DNA of 64,000 nucleotides. It comes from Nostoc mirabile CHAB5784. Lineage in GTDB: Bacteria > Cyanobacteriota > Cyanobacteriia > Cyanobacteriales > Nostocaceae. Numbering within the stretch: the stretch's first letter is position 1; the number at the start of each line of letters is the position of its first letter. Positions 26,688 to 35,132 of this stretch are shown here, piece after piece. The notes under the pieces were generated by a model, which saw only the letters and a program-made list of their open reading frames with translations, had not been told where the DNA came from and did no database searches. The stretch lies in the NCBI RefSeq assembly GCF_020829645.1, contig NZ_JAIVFS010000011.1, positions 1-64,000 of the forward strand, read 5' to 3'. The position numbers and the translations under genes are program-made.

Positions 26688-27944
26688 CTACTCAGCCAAA
26701 ATTCGATTCAGGTATTGTAAAATTGCCACAGCGATCGCTACACTCAAGATGAAGCATAGCCAGTAACTATTGGTAATAATTTGTGGTTGATCTAATGCCC
26801 ATCCACCCAAGGGATGACCAATAAAAGAGCCAACAGCCCAGCATAAAGCGTTGATGGAAAAATAAACGCCGCGTTGATTTTCCGGGGCTAACTCAGTCAC
26901 TAAAGAGGCAGCAGATGGTGTATAGGAGACAATCGCCACAGCAAATACTCCCAATGCCAATATTACCCAAACCAGATGATGAGATGGGGCAGTGCCGCTT
27001 ACCCAAATTAGGCCAAAACCAATTGCCCAGAGAATGGCGGAAACAGTGAGTGCGAGTGTGTGAGAGCAGCGTTTTAAGATGCTAGTGACAGGCAACTGAC
27101 AGATGATGGCGAACACCAGATGCCAAGCAAATAGAACGCTAATCGTAGTTTGAGCAAATCCTTCTGGAGTACTTTTTATAACAAAGTTTTTGAAGAAAAG
27201 CGGCAGGGTGCTGTGGATTTGAGAAATATAGATTGTAAAGAATATATTAACTGTTATGTAGACCAGGAAACGGCGATCGCTTAATACTGCTATCCAAGAA
27301 GCAATATATTCTGTCTTTTCAGGTTCCCCTATCTGCTGCTGTTCAGTTTCACTAATTCCCACATAGACAACCCCAAAAAACACCAAAAAAGAGATGGCAT
27401 CAATCACAAATAGCCATCGATAACTCCCAATTACCGCAATCAAAAACCCAGCCAGCACAATTCCGATCGCTAACCCAAGATTATCAGCTAGGCGGGCGAT
27501 CGCAAAAGTTTCGCGGCGATTGTCAATCTGGCTAGCGTCAGCAACAACAGCTTCAGCCGCCGGCCAATAGAAACCTATCCCTAAACCGCTAATCAAGCTA
27601 CCGATTACCAAAATCGTAAAATTATTGGTTGCAGCTAAAACCAGAGAACCAATTGCGGAAATCGCTGTAGCTAGCAACAAAGTGCGGCGGCGTCCCCAGT
27701 GTTCAGAATCAGCCAAAGAACCACCGACAATCCGCCCTACAATGCCGGAAATCGAGGCGCTACCCAAGGCTACCCCAACACTGGTTGCAGATAAACCAAC
27801 TTGATTTACAAAAAAGATGGGGGCGTAAAACAGGGTACAGCCGGTGCCAACTTCCGATAGAAATCTACCAATTGCAAAAATCCATATCTGGGGATGTATC
27901 GAGGGCAGCCACGATGATAACTGCGATTGCGAAGCTAATTTCAT
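26688..27944 (-). CDS. Major facilitator superfamily transporter
   Basis: A 418-residue protein with about twelve membrane helices. The MFS loop signature is GRIVGGSLADSEHWGRRRTL, between helices 2 and 3. The second half begins near RRFLVYITVNIFFTIYI. The relatives are sugar/drug efflux-type permeases; the substrate is not readable. An IS200/IS605-like end lies only about 10 bp upstream of the start, so the native promoter may have been displaced. Confidence 0.88.
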   Translation of the reverse strand: MKLASQSQLSSWLPSIHPQIWIFAIGRFLSEVGTGCTLFYAPIFFVNQVGLSATSVGVALGSASISGIVGRIVGGSLADSEHWGRRRTLLLATAISAIGSLVLAATNNFTILVIGSLISGLGIGFYWPAAEAVVADASQIDNRRETFAIARLADNLGLAIGIVLAGFLIAVIGSYRWLFVIDAISFLVFFGVVYVGISETEQQQIGEPEKTEYIASWIAVLSDRRFLVYITVNIFFTIYISQIHSTLPLFFKNFVIKSTPEGFAQTTISVLFAWHLVFAIICQLPVTSILKRCSHTLALTVSAILWAIGFGLIWVSGTAPSHHLVWVILALGVFAVAIVSYTPSAASLVTELAPENQRGVYFSINALCWAVGSFIGHPLGGWALDQPQIITNSYWLCFILSVAIAVAILQYLNRILAE

Positions 27945-27951
27945 GAGTGTG

Positions 27952-28240
27952 AACTACTCCGCCGTATAGACGGACGGAGCTTCCCAATTCATCGGGAATA
28001 GCCTCCAGAACTCCGTAGTTCTATTGGTCTTACATTCCCTCCAAGGGCAGGAGTCCTGGTTCCCAAGACCCAAATCTTTTACCATGAGCGAAGTCGTTCG
28101 CGTAGCGTCCCGTAGGGAAGGGTTTTCTTGCAACATATACCTGTTAGCTTGGTTTTCGCTTATGGCATTGATGGTCAAGACAATGCTTAGTTTACCAGAA
28201 AAGGTGATTCGTCATACACAAGCGAATTTGTTTTTACAAA
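27952..28240 (-). mobile_element. IS200/IS605-type right-end remnant
   Basis: On the minus strand the segment ends with GGGAAGCTCCGTCCGTC then TATACGGCGGAGTAGTTCAC. Two hairpins stand next to each other: TTCCC/GGGAA around aattcatc and CTCCG-CCGT/ACGG-CGGAG around atag. Subterminal hairpins followed by a gtagttcac edge are typical of IS200/IS605 ends downstream of tnpB. No tnpA or tnpB frame remains; the 74-codon frame here is non-homologous. The family assignment is from memory of such ends. Confidence 0.45.
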
Positions 28241-28837
28241 CGTTTTAAATCAATTCCAGATGCAATCCTCATCACCCGCTCACAATCCCCATCTTAGGAA
28301 TACCTTGAACGCAAATAGCGTCTCGTAGAGAAGATGGGGACTTCCGCGACCCGTTAAATGTCATAGCTTGATGACATTTTTGTAATTCTTATCATTGGCT
28401 GCTATTTTCCTCACTCATTCCACAGGGTTTCCACAGGGATTTTAGCAGTTTTCCACAGGTTGTCTACGAGCTAATGGGCTTCTTACTCTCTTGTTGGGGA
28501 TTGTTGATTAACAGTGGGAAGGAACTTAAAGGACTGAGTTTTTGTAAAGTAAAGTAACGAAAAATAGCCTCTAATGCTGATTATTACGTTCGCATTTATT
28601 TTTTATACACTCGTTTTTAACATTTCGCAGCATTGACAAACCCACCCCCTCTTGGCGCACAATGATTCGGCTTGCTTTTGTAATCCGTTCAACCGTTGGC
28701 ATCAAATGTGTAAAATATATTACCACCAGATGTGGGCGTAGATTGGCGGGCTGGCGAAAGAGCGTGTGAAGTAGCCCTAAGCCGCTTCAGCGCAAGCAAC
28801 TTGTCCCTCTTGATTATCCTCATAGGAGGAAAATCTC
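28241..28837. other. Intergenic region with hairpin and DnaA-box cluster
   Basis: Holds a hairpin AAATGTCAT/ATGACATTT at 28356-28379, three DnaA-box-like sites at 28416-28457, and the promoter and leader of the DUF2811 gene with AGGAGG at 28826-28831. A minus-strand frame near 28620-28780 stays open for about 70 codons, but I recognise no family in it. Confidence 0.5.
28416..28457 (+). promoter_or_regulatory. Cluster of three DnaA-box-like sites
   Basis: CATTCCACA (28416-28424), GTTTCCACA (28427-28435) and TTTTCCACA (28449-28457) are in the same direction within 42 bp. The last equals the TTTTCCACA form of cyanobacterial DnaA boxes. This could be part of a replication origin or a DnaA-controlled promoter for the gene at 28838. 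Confidence 0.5.
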
Positions 28838-29092
28838 ATGAAAGCAACGGTTAGCATCTTTACAGAAATTCCTGAAACACTCCACGAATCCTTAAAAAAC
28901 TACTTAGAAACCCATCCTGATTGGGATGAAAACAGAGTATTGACGGCGGCGCTATCATTGTTTTTACTCCAAAATGGAGATAGCGATCGCCGTGCTGCTC
29001 GAGTCTATCTGGAAACTTTGTTCCACCACTCCTCAGTAGAAATACCCTGTACCGACTCACCCGCAACAGCTAATTTACTAGATACCCCATAG
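28838..29092 (+). CDS. DUF2811 family protein
   Basis: An 84-residue cyanobacterial protein: MKATVSIFTEIPETLHESL, then YLETHPDWDENRVLTAALSL and FLLQNG. This matches the DUF2811 family, of unknown function. The predicted helical N-terminal 55 residues carry the conservation; the tail is variable. A strong AGGAGG ribosome site ends 6 bp upstream of ATG. The DnaA-box cluster lies 380 bp upstream. Confidence 0.8.
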   Translation: MKATVSIFTEIPETLHESLKNYLETHPDWDENRVLTAALSLFLLQNGDSDRRAARVYLETLFHHSSVEIPCTDSPATANLLDTP

Positions 29093-29692
29093 GTACTGGT
29101 ATGAAGCCCTATAGAGGCACGGCAAACCGTGCCCCATTAATGGGATTTTGAACCAAAGCGATCGGCCATATCGGGGTAATATAATGTTGGGTTACCCTGC
29201 GGGAAGCCCCAACTCTTGGAGACGCTGTTCGCGTTCGGGTCTACGTTCCTCAAATGCCACTTCCTTCTCCCTACAGCCCTTCTCAAGACAGGAGACGCTG
29301 TTCGCGTTCGGGCATCCTACGGCAGGCGCTAGCCTCTCACGAATGGGATTCGGGGAGACGCTCTTGCTAGCAAGATCCCCGCAGGGGTACAAGTCGGGAA
29401 ACCGCAAGGGCGCAGTGGCTCCCCAACCTACACAGTTTAAGATTTTTGGCGCTAACCAAGCGTATTGCCTTATGTCTACCGAAACGGTCAGATGCAAAGA
29501 AATATTTTCCAGTGGACTCTTTCCCCTGTCTTAAATGCATAAATAAATATCTCAAATAACTGCCTGGTCTGTATTTGAGCAATATCTACTTATTTTGCTC
29601 GTCTAAATTTGTCTTTTACTAAAGCCAAGAAATTCACTAATCCCTCCCCCAAGAGTTAACAGTCTAGAGTTTTTTAACTCTTGACTGTTAAC
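29093..29692. other. Repeat-rich gap
   Basis: Includes gaggcacggcaaaccgtgcccc (palindromic), several ggagacgctgttcgcg-type repeats and a solo aaccaagcgtattg end. The two long open frames on opposite strands follow these repeats and lack domain signal. No gene is called. Confidence 0.55.
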
Positions 29693-30418
29693 TCAGGACT
29701 TAGCTTCCAAGTGCTGGGGATGAGCAGGAGATTCAAACTTATACCCTACGCCACGTACAGTTTGAATTAATGCTGGCTGACTAGCATCAATTTCAATCTT
29801 CTTGCGAATTTGCCCGATATGGACATCTACAACCCTTTGGTCGCCGACATATTCATAGTCCCATACCTCTTGGATTAGCTCCGCACGCCGCCAAACTCGA
29901 CCTGGATGACTGGCTAAAAAATGCAACAAGTCAAATTCCAGAGCAGTTAAAGGTACTGCTTGGTTATTAAGTGCCACCTCCCGTCGCACTGGGTCAATCA
30001 TAAGTTTTTCAAATACCAAGCGTTTTTGCTCGGCAGTAGTTATCACTCGTTGACGCCTCAAAATAGCTCCGACTCTGACTTCTAACTCTCCTAGCCCAAA
30101 AGGCTTGGTGAGATAATCGTCAGCACCTTTAGCAAAGCCGCGAATTTTGTCAGCTTCGTCAGCACGGCTAGTCAACATCAGAACAAACACACCATTACGA
30201 CTTTGCATCTCTTGGCAGAGGTTAAACCCAGTTACATCTGGTAAATTCACATCTAGAATTACCAAGTCGGGGTTAAATTGCTCAAATAGAGTTAAGGCTG
30301 TCTTTCCATCTTCGGCAGCCTCCACCTGATAGTTCTGCTTAATCAGAAAGCGTTGGATTAAATTCCGAACCGCAGGATCGTCGTCAACTACAAGAATCTT
30401 GGCAGGAGCCATGACCAT
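29693..30418 (-). CDS. OmpR/PhoB-type response regulator
   Basis: 241 residues from ATG 30418 (or 30412); a TTG further upstream is unlikely. The receiver (residues 5-118) has VVDDDP, the phosphoacceptor in VILDVNLPDVTGF, the T/S switch in LMLTSRADEAD and the lysine in YLTKPFG. The winged helix follows from about 135: LTALEFDLLHFLASHPGRVW and DVHIGQIRKKIE, ending RGVGYKFE. There is no adjacent kinase, so the partner is unknown. It has a long upstream region of over 600 bp. Confidence 0.92.
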   Translation of the reverse strand: MVMAPAKILVVDDDPAVRNLIQRFLIKQNYQVEAAEDGKTALTLFEQFNPDLVILDVNLPDVTGFNLCQEMQSRNGVFVLMLTSRADEADKIRGFAKGADDYLTKPFGLGELEVRVGAILRRQRVITTAEQKRLVFEKLMIDPVRREVALNNQAVPLTALEFDLLHFLASHPGRVWRRAELIQEVWDYEYVGDQRVVDVHIGQIRKKIEIDASQPALIQTVRGVGYKFESPAHPQHLEAKS

Positions 30419-31058
30419 TACTTTGCACAAAAATTCGTAAGATTAACAAAAGGTTTGCGTAAAAACGCAGTTGCCACTTGGGGACTAACTAAGAATCTAC
30501 ATGGCTACGGTATGAGATTCCTGATTATTCAAAAAGAAATACTCTAATCAGGATTGTGGGCGATGAGAACGCTAAACTTCTGTTAGCCACAGTATATAGG
30601 CGCTCTGACTTTAGCCGCAACAGTTCTTAATACCAAGACACGTTCACGATTCCAGTTAGGTGGTAACTTAAAACGTCTCAATTTTAAATCGTTATGCGGA
30701 TATATACCACAAGCGATTATTCAGTATAATTAAAAAAATTCTATTAGGGCACAGTAAGTTGCCAAATCTGAAAAAGTAAAGTTGATATTTTCATAAAAAC
30801 TATGTGTTTTAGGTACTCTCCGTTCAAATTCTAGATTAGAGCCAGAATTAGACAACGACATGAGGGTATACACGGAGTTATAGCGATATGTTAAAGTGGC
30901 TATAGTTGAAATTACAAAGTCGATTAAACTAACCCGTGCTACTATCCTGTTAGGGCATAAAATAGGTCGAGACTTTCGTTTCGATTGAAACAAAACCTAA
31001 AGTTGTTTTTTATTCGACAAAAGACTGCCGCTGACTGAGGCTGAAGTAACAAACTCCC
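30419..31058. other. Divergent intergenic region
   Basis: 640 bases between the response regulator and the CPP1-like gene. Around 30725-30760 and 30945-30965 the phrase agggca(c/t)a recurs on opposite strands (ctattagggcacagt, ctgttagggcataaa). A minus-strand frame of 87 codons here has no family signal and is not called. Confidence 0.5.
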
Positions 31059-31685
31059 ATGAGCGATCAAAATCCCTACGAAAAACTTGGGGTATCAGAA
31101 GAGGCTAGCTTCGATGAAATTCAAGATGCTCGTAATCGCCTATTCGAGCAACATAGTAGCGATGCCAAGCATTTAGAAGTAATTGAAGCGGCTTACGATG
31201 CGATTTTAATGGATCGCTTACGGATGCGCCAAGAAGGTAAAATTAAAGTCCCTGAGCGTATTCGGTTTCCAGAGTTGCGAGTGCAATCGCCTCCTAAAGA
31301 AAGTCCAACCCCTCGTGAGCAGTCACCTGCATGGCTGCAACGGATGCTGGATCAACCAACGCCTGCTGATATATTCTTACCAGGAGCTTGGTTTCTTGGT
31401 TTGAGTTCTATCAGTGTGTTTTACCCAGAGGGAGGCGATCAGGTTTTGCAGTTAGCATTGGTAGTTGGGGTAGGCACTACTATTTACTTCCTCAATCGCA
31501 AGGAAAGCAAATTTGGCCGAGCAGTTTTATTTACCCTAGTCAGTTTAATAATTGGCTTAATCGCTGGGGGACTAGTTGCTGGCTGGCTTTCACCACAAAT
31601 ATCATTCCTCAATTTGTCATCGAATCAGTCCTCTACTGTACTAACGTTTATATTGTTGTGGTTGGTTAGTAGCTTTCTACGGTAA
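31059..31685 (+). CDS. CPP1-like (J-domain-like) membrane protein
   Basis: 208 residues. Residues 1-60 are J-like: NPYEKLGVSEEASFDEIQDA and EVIEAAYDAILMDRLRMRQEGKI, but without the HPD motif. After a Pro-rich linker come about four hydrophobic helices (GAWFLGLSSISVFYP, LALVVGVGTTIYFL, AVLFTLVSLIIGLIAGGLV, TVLTFILLWLVSSFL). This is the architecture of cyanobacterial relatives of plastid CPP1, a chaperone that protects protochlorophyllide oxidoreductase. In cyanobacteria the client is unproven. Confidence 0.85.
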   Translation: MSDQNPYEKLGVSEEASFDEIQDARNRLFEQHSSDAKHLEVIEAAYDAILMDRLRMRQEGKIKVPERIRFPELRVQSPPKESPTPREQSPAWLQRMLDQPTPADIFLPGAWFLGLSSISVFYPEGGDQVLQLALVVGVGTTIYFLNRKESKFGRAVLFTLVSLIIGLIAGGLVAGWLSPQISFLNLSSNQSSTVLTFILLWLVSSFLR

Positions 31686-31699
31686 ATCAATATCCGTAA

Positions 31700-31978
31700 G
31701 CAAGTTTCTGTAAAGAAGACATGGTTTATATGTGTTCTTCTTAAAATTTCAGAGTCAGGAGTCAGAATACCTATTTTGACTCCTATTTTAATTGCAACCT
31801 GAATGCCGATTAATTCGATCTGTTGCAGCTAGAAAGCCTTTTTAGACAAGGTGTTTAGGTTTTAACTAGTTTCCGTGGGTTTAAGTCCCCCGGTTCAATA
31901 AAAATTTTGTTTTGTGTTGGGGTTAAATCCCCATTACAAAACTTAATTACGAATTACGAATTACGAATTATTTAAGAC
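31700..31978. repeat. Dispersed intergenic repeat ending in AATTACG heptamers
   Basis: From about 31866 the sequence actagtttccgtgggttt ... ggggttaaatcccc ... aattacgaattacg is an inverted copy of 52910-53045. The heptamers run into the last codons of the HAD gene at 31961, so its C-terminus is repeat-derived. Confidence 0.65.
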
Positions 31979-32644
31979 TAAATCTACAGCAGCACTGAAA
32001 TCCTTAACGATTAAGTCGGGGTGGTAAAGTTCCAATTGGGTGCGATCGCGAATCCCACATTCTACAGCCATCACCTTAATCTCATAATTTTTAGCTGCGG
32101 TGATGTCGGCTTCCGTATCTCCCACCATCCAGGTATCAGTAGCCGGGGGCAGTTCTTGTAAAGCCCTAGCCATCAACAAGGGTTTATCTTCAATATCACG
32201 AGTTTTAACGTAGTCGTTACTCAAGCAATAACAACGATTTTCAGGGAAAAATCTCCCTAAATCGTGTTTTTTGAAGGCATAATCTAGTTCCCGAACTCGG
32301 CGCATGGTCATAACTGCTAAATCAATTCCAGCTTGTTGAATTTTTAACAGTGCATCCACAGCACCAGGCGCGAGGGTGTCATAGTTGAAATAAGGTTCTG
32401 TATGTACAGTTTGCCGCCGCAACTGGGCAAATTCTTGGGCTTGGGCTTCGTCTAACCCTGAATTTAAGGCGATTTGTTTTTCGGGAACGCGCGATCGCTT
32501 TAACTGCCAAAATTCCGCTTTCGGAAGTTCTTGTACTACTTGATCTGGGCGACGGGTTTTCTCTAAGCAGAATTGATAAACACGGTAGTACCGTTCGGAA
32601 ACATCAATAATTGGGCCGTCGAAGTCAGTAATAAGTCTTAGCAT
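31961..32644 (-). CDS. HAD superfamily hydrolase
   Basis: 227 residues. Motif I is LITDFDGPIID (nucleophile Asp7, Asp9), motif II is AVMTMRR, motif III has Lys in DKPLLMARAL and motif IV is WMVGDTEADITAAKN. This is the phosphoglycolate phosphatase-like HAD class with a helical cap; the substrate is unknown. The usual DxDGT reads DFDGP. The last residues come from AATTACG heptamers. It stands upstream of nothing on its strand and is separated from the GNAT gene by 71 bp, so it may be the last gene of an hppD-GNAT-HAD unit. Confidence 0.85.
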   Translation of the reverse strand: MLRLITDFDGPIIDVSERYYRVYQFCLEKTRRPDQVVQELPKAEFWQLKRSRVPEKQIALNSGLDEAQAQEFAQLRRQTVHTEPYFNYDTLAPGAVDALLKIQQAGIDLAVMTMRRVRELDYAFKKHDLGRFFPENRCYCLSNDYVKTRDIEDKPLLMARALQELPPATDTWMVGDTEADITAAKNYEIKVMAVECGIRDRTQLELYHPDLIVKDFSAAVDLVLNNS

Positions 32645-32715
32645 CGGCGGTAAAAGTTAATTTTTATTAAGTTTATCTCAGATGTATGGCTATTTTTTAA
32701 GGGTATTAAGTCTAG

Positions 32716-33153
32716 CTAAAGGTTTTTTTGTAAACTCTTTTTAAGAAAGTATCGACGATGACCTGGAGGAAAATCTTCTAACTCTCCAAAAATTTCATAC
32801 CCCAAGTGCTGATAAAATTTGGGAGCTTGGAAGCTGTAAGTAAAAAGATATGCGTTTAAGCAGCCACGATTAACAGCCTCTTGCTCTGCCTCCAAAAGAA
32901 GTGCTTTTCCATATCCATAACCTCTTAACTCCTCTGCAACCCAGAGAGTAGCAATATGGAACCATCCCAAGCCGATAAAACCCTCCAAGCCGCCCACGAC
33001 ATTTTTTTTTGAATCACGAAGTAATAGAAACAGTGGCGTATATTGGTAATCTCCAATCTTGCCTAGATTAAAATCTTGAAGTTGCTTGTCAATAAAATCA
33101 ACTTGTTTAGAGTCTGGATGAATTTCAATTGATATTTTGTAATCAGGCATCAT
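32716..33153 (-). CDS. GNAT family N-acetyltransferase
   Basis: 145 residues. The acetyl-CoA site is seen in LWVAEELRGYGYGKALLLEAEQ (the R/Q-x-x-G-x-G/A loop as RGYGYG, about 81-86) and the C-terminal FYQHLGYEIFGELEDFPPGHRRYFL is typical of the small GNATs. The acceptor is unknown. Its ATG overlaps the stop of hppD (4-bp ATGA-type overlap at 33150-33153), so the two genes are translationally coupled. Confidence 0.85.
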   Translation of the reverse strand: MMPDYKISIEIHPDSKQVDFIDKQLQDFNLGKIGDYQYTPLFLLLRDSKKNVVGGLEGFIGLGWFHIATLWVAEELRGYGYGKALLLEAEQEAVNRGCLNAYLFTYSFQAPKFYQHLGYEIFGELEDFPPGHRRYFLKKSLQKNL

Positions 33154-34235
33154 TGCAGCGTACCGCGTTTAATTTGTTCGCTTTCAATGGCTTCAAATAA
33201 GGCGCGAAAGTTACCTTCGCCAAAACCTTGAGCTTGGTAACGGCGTTCAATAAACTCAAAGAAAAATGTCGGCTGTTCAAATATTGGCTGGGTAAAAGTT
33301 TGTAGTAATAAAGGCGCAGTATTTCCTCCCTCTAAAGGAGTATATTCTTGCCAGTCTACCAGAATTTCCTGTTGAGCGATCGCTTCCAGTTCTAAGGGTG
33401 ATAGAGGCAATCCTGGACGCTGTTTTAGTTGCGTGTAATAGCTTTGGGGAACTGAGAGTAAGGATAAACCAGTGGCACGAAATTTAGCGATCGCACTTAC
33501 AAGATTAGTCGTCCGCAAGGCAATATGTTGAATTCCCGGCCCCCGATTGACATCTAAAAATTCCTGAATTTGGGAATTTCTGGAAGCTGGTTCATTAATT
33601 GGCAATTGAACGCTGCCATTGTGCGAAACCATCACCTGACTGTGTAAAGCAGAACGATTGGTTTTAATTTTAAAAGCCTGCTGGGGTTGAAAATCTAGGA
33701 TATTTTCGTACCAAGCGACAGCATTTTCCAATTCACCAACTGCGACGTTTAACACTATGTGATCTATAGCAGTAAAAGTGTTGTCATTTGTCATTTGTTC
33801 TTTGTCATTTGTGTTAGTTACAAATGACGACGGACAAATGACTAATGACCTTTCGATCAACGTATGAGTCAGTCCACCCCAGGCGGCAATTTTGCCACAC
33901 TTGAGGAATTCCGTACCCACCTGGCGTTCCTGGATGGGTTGTAGGATTGTAGCACCGTGTTTTTGAGCTAATGCGATCGCGCTTTCTACATCTTCGACAG
34001 CAAAAGCGACATCTGCCACACCAGGTGGATATTGACGCAGAAACTCAGCTACTGGACTTGTGGATAACAGTGGAGAAGACAGAAAAAAGCAGACTGCACC
34101 ACTTTTTACTACTTCTGTACAAGTGTGAAATGAACTAATGCGATCGGCTACTACATGAAAACCAAGATGGTGTACAAACCAATCCCGCCATACTTTGGCG
34201 TCTTCTACATAGAAATGAACGTGATCAATTTTCAT
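33150..34235 (-). CDS. hppD: 4-Hydroxyphenylpyruvate dioxygenase
   Basis: Converts 4-hydroxyphenylpyruvate to homogentisate, the head group for tocopherol and possibly other quinones. The 361 residues form two vicinal oxygen chelate domains. Predicted iron ligands are His159 (AIDHI), His237 (GIQHIAL) and Glu327 (FFFEFIER). Residues 131-152 of the interdomain linker (CPSSFVTNTNDKEQMTND) are encoded by TCATTTG-type heptamers on both strands, an in-frame short-repeat insertion that avoids the fold. It is first in a probable unit with GNAT and HAD genes. Confidence 0.93.
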   Translation of the reverse strand: MKIDHVHFYVEDAKVWRDWFVHHLGFHVVADRISSFHTCTEVVKSGAVCFFLSSPLLSTSPVAEFLRQYPPGVADVAFAVEDVESAIALAQKHGATILQPIQERQVGTEFLKCGKIAAWGGLTHTLIERSLVICPSSFVTNTNDKEQMTNDNTFTAIDHIVLNVAVGELENAVAWYENILDFQPQQAFKIKTNRSALHSQVMVSHNGSVQLPINEPASRNSQIQEFLDVNRGPGIQHIALRTTNLVSAIAKFRATGLSLLSVPQSYYTQLKQRPGLPLSPLELEAIAQQEILVDWQEYTPLEGGNTAPLLLQTFTQPIFEQPTFFFEFIERRYQAQGFGEGNFRALFEAIESEQIKRGTLQ

Positions 34236-34341
34236 AGATACTGAAAATCCAGCATAACAGCTTATATCTCTGTAAATTTTGCCTTTTTTGCTAAATTTTC
34301 AGGTCTTTCCCAGGCAAGAATTATATAGGCTGACTCCCACT

Positions 34342-35046
34342 TTAAAAAAACAAATGACTATCAGGTTGAATGTTAATTTCCATTGGCACAGCTTGCGGTT
34401 CAGCAGAAAGGGCAAAGAAAATCGCATTGGCAGCAGTTTCAGGACTAAGCATTTTTTTCCGGTCTACTTTTAAATTGACGTTATCCCAAAAAGGAGAATC
34501 TACCCCACCAAAGTAGAATAGCGTGAACTTGATACCAAAACGCTTGAGTTCCTCTGCCATGCATTTGCTGAAACCGACAACACCAAACTTAGAAGCAGAA
34601 TAAGCTGCTGCCATTCCCATCGAATGTTTGCCCAGAATTCCAACCACGTTACAGATGTGACCAGACTTGCGCTTTTGCATCTCTTCAGCCGCCGCTTGAG
34701 TGGTGTAAAAGCTGCCTTTTAAGTTGACATCTAGCATCTTGTCTAAATCAGCGGGTTCCAGGCTGTTGTAGGGCTTGAGTATACCGGCACCAGCTGCATT
34801 TACTAAAATATCGATTTGACCAAACTCAGCGATGGTCTTTTCGATCAAAGTATCTACCTGTTGCGGGTCAGTAATATCGGTGGGAACGGTCAAAACTTGC
34901 CCTAGTAAATCAGCTGCCAGTGTTGTTAAACGAACCGCATCTCTGGCAGCCAGTACCAACCGGACTCCAGTAGGCGCAAGTTTGTGTGTTAACGCTGAAC
35001 CAATACCACCAGTAGCACCGACAACAACAACGACTTTATCCTGCAT
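34342..35046 (-). CDS. Short-chain dehydrogenase/reductase
   Basis: 234 residues. The Rossmann motif is GATGGIG at 10-16, the NNAG-type motif is NAAGAG, and the catalytic YxxxK is Tyr149-Lys153 (YSASK). The usual serine of NxSS is missing: the aligned segment is CNVVGILGK, with Gly at 136. The fold and cofactor site look intact, so it may work poorly, or Ser in GKHS may substitute. The substrate is unknown. It is separated by 106 bp from hppD and by 86 bp from the NYN gene on the same strand. Confidence 0.85.
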   Translation of the reverse strand: MQDKVVVVVGATGGIGSALTHKLAPTGVRLVLAARDAVRLTTLAADLLGQVLTVPTDITDPQQVDTLIEKTIAEFGQIDILVNAAGAGILKPYNSLEPADLDKMLDVNLKGSFYTTQAAAEEMQKRKSGHICNVVGILGKHSMGMAAAYSASKFGVVGFSKCMAEELKRFGIKFTLFYFGGVDSPFWDNVNLKVDRKKMLSPETAANAIFFALSAEPQAVPMEINIQPDSHLFF

Positions 35047-35132
35047 TGTAATATTTACATTTATTTACATCTTTTTACATAATACAATACTGAATTACAG
35101 ACTCAGGTTGTACGTAGACATCCAGAAAATAT

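Noticed and set aside
28600..28800. Minus-strand 70-codon frame upstream of DUF2811
   Set aside because: No start near its beginning and no family recognised; too short to support on length alone.
29148..29534. 128-codon open frame after DUF2811
   Set aside because: It is composed of dispersed ggagacgctgttcgcg-type repeats, overlaps an equally long opposite frame, and matches no family.
30730..30993. 87-codon minus-strand frame in the regulator/CPP1-like spacer
   Set aside because: No ribosome site and no recognisable family; compositionally like the surrounding AT-rich DNA.
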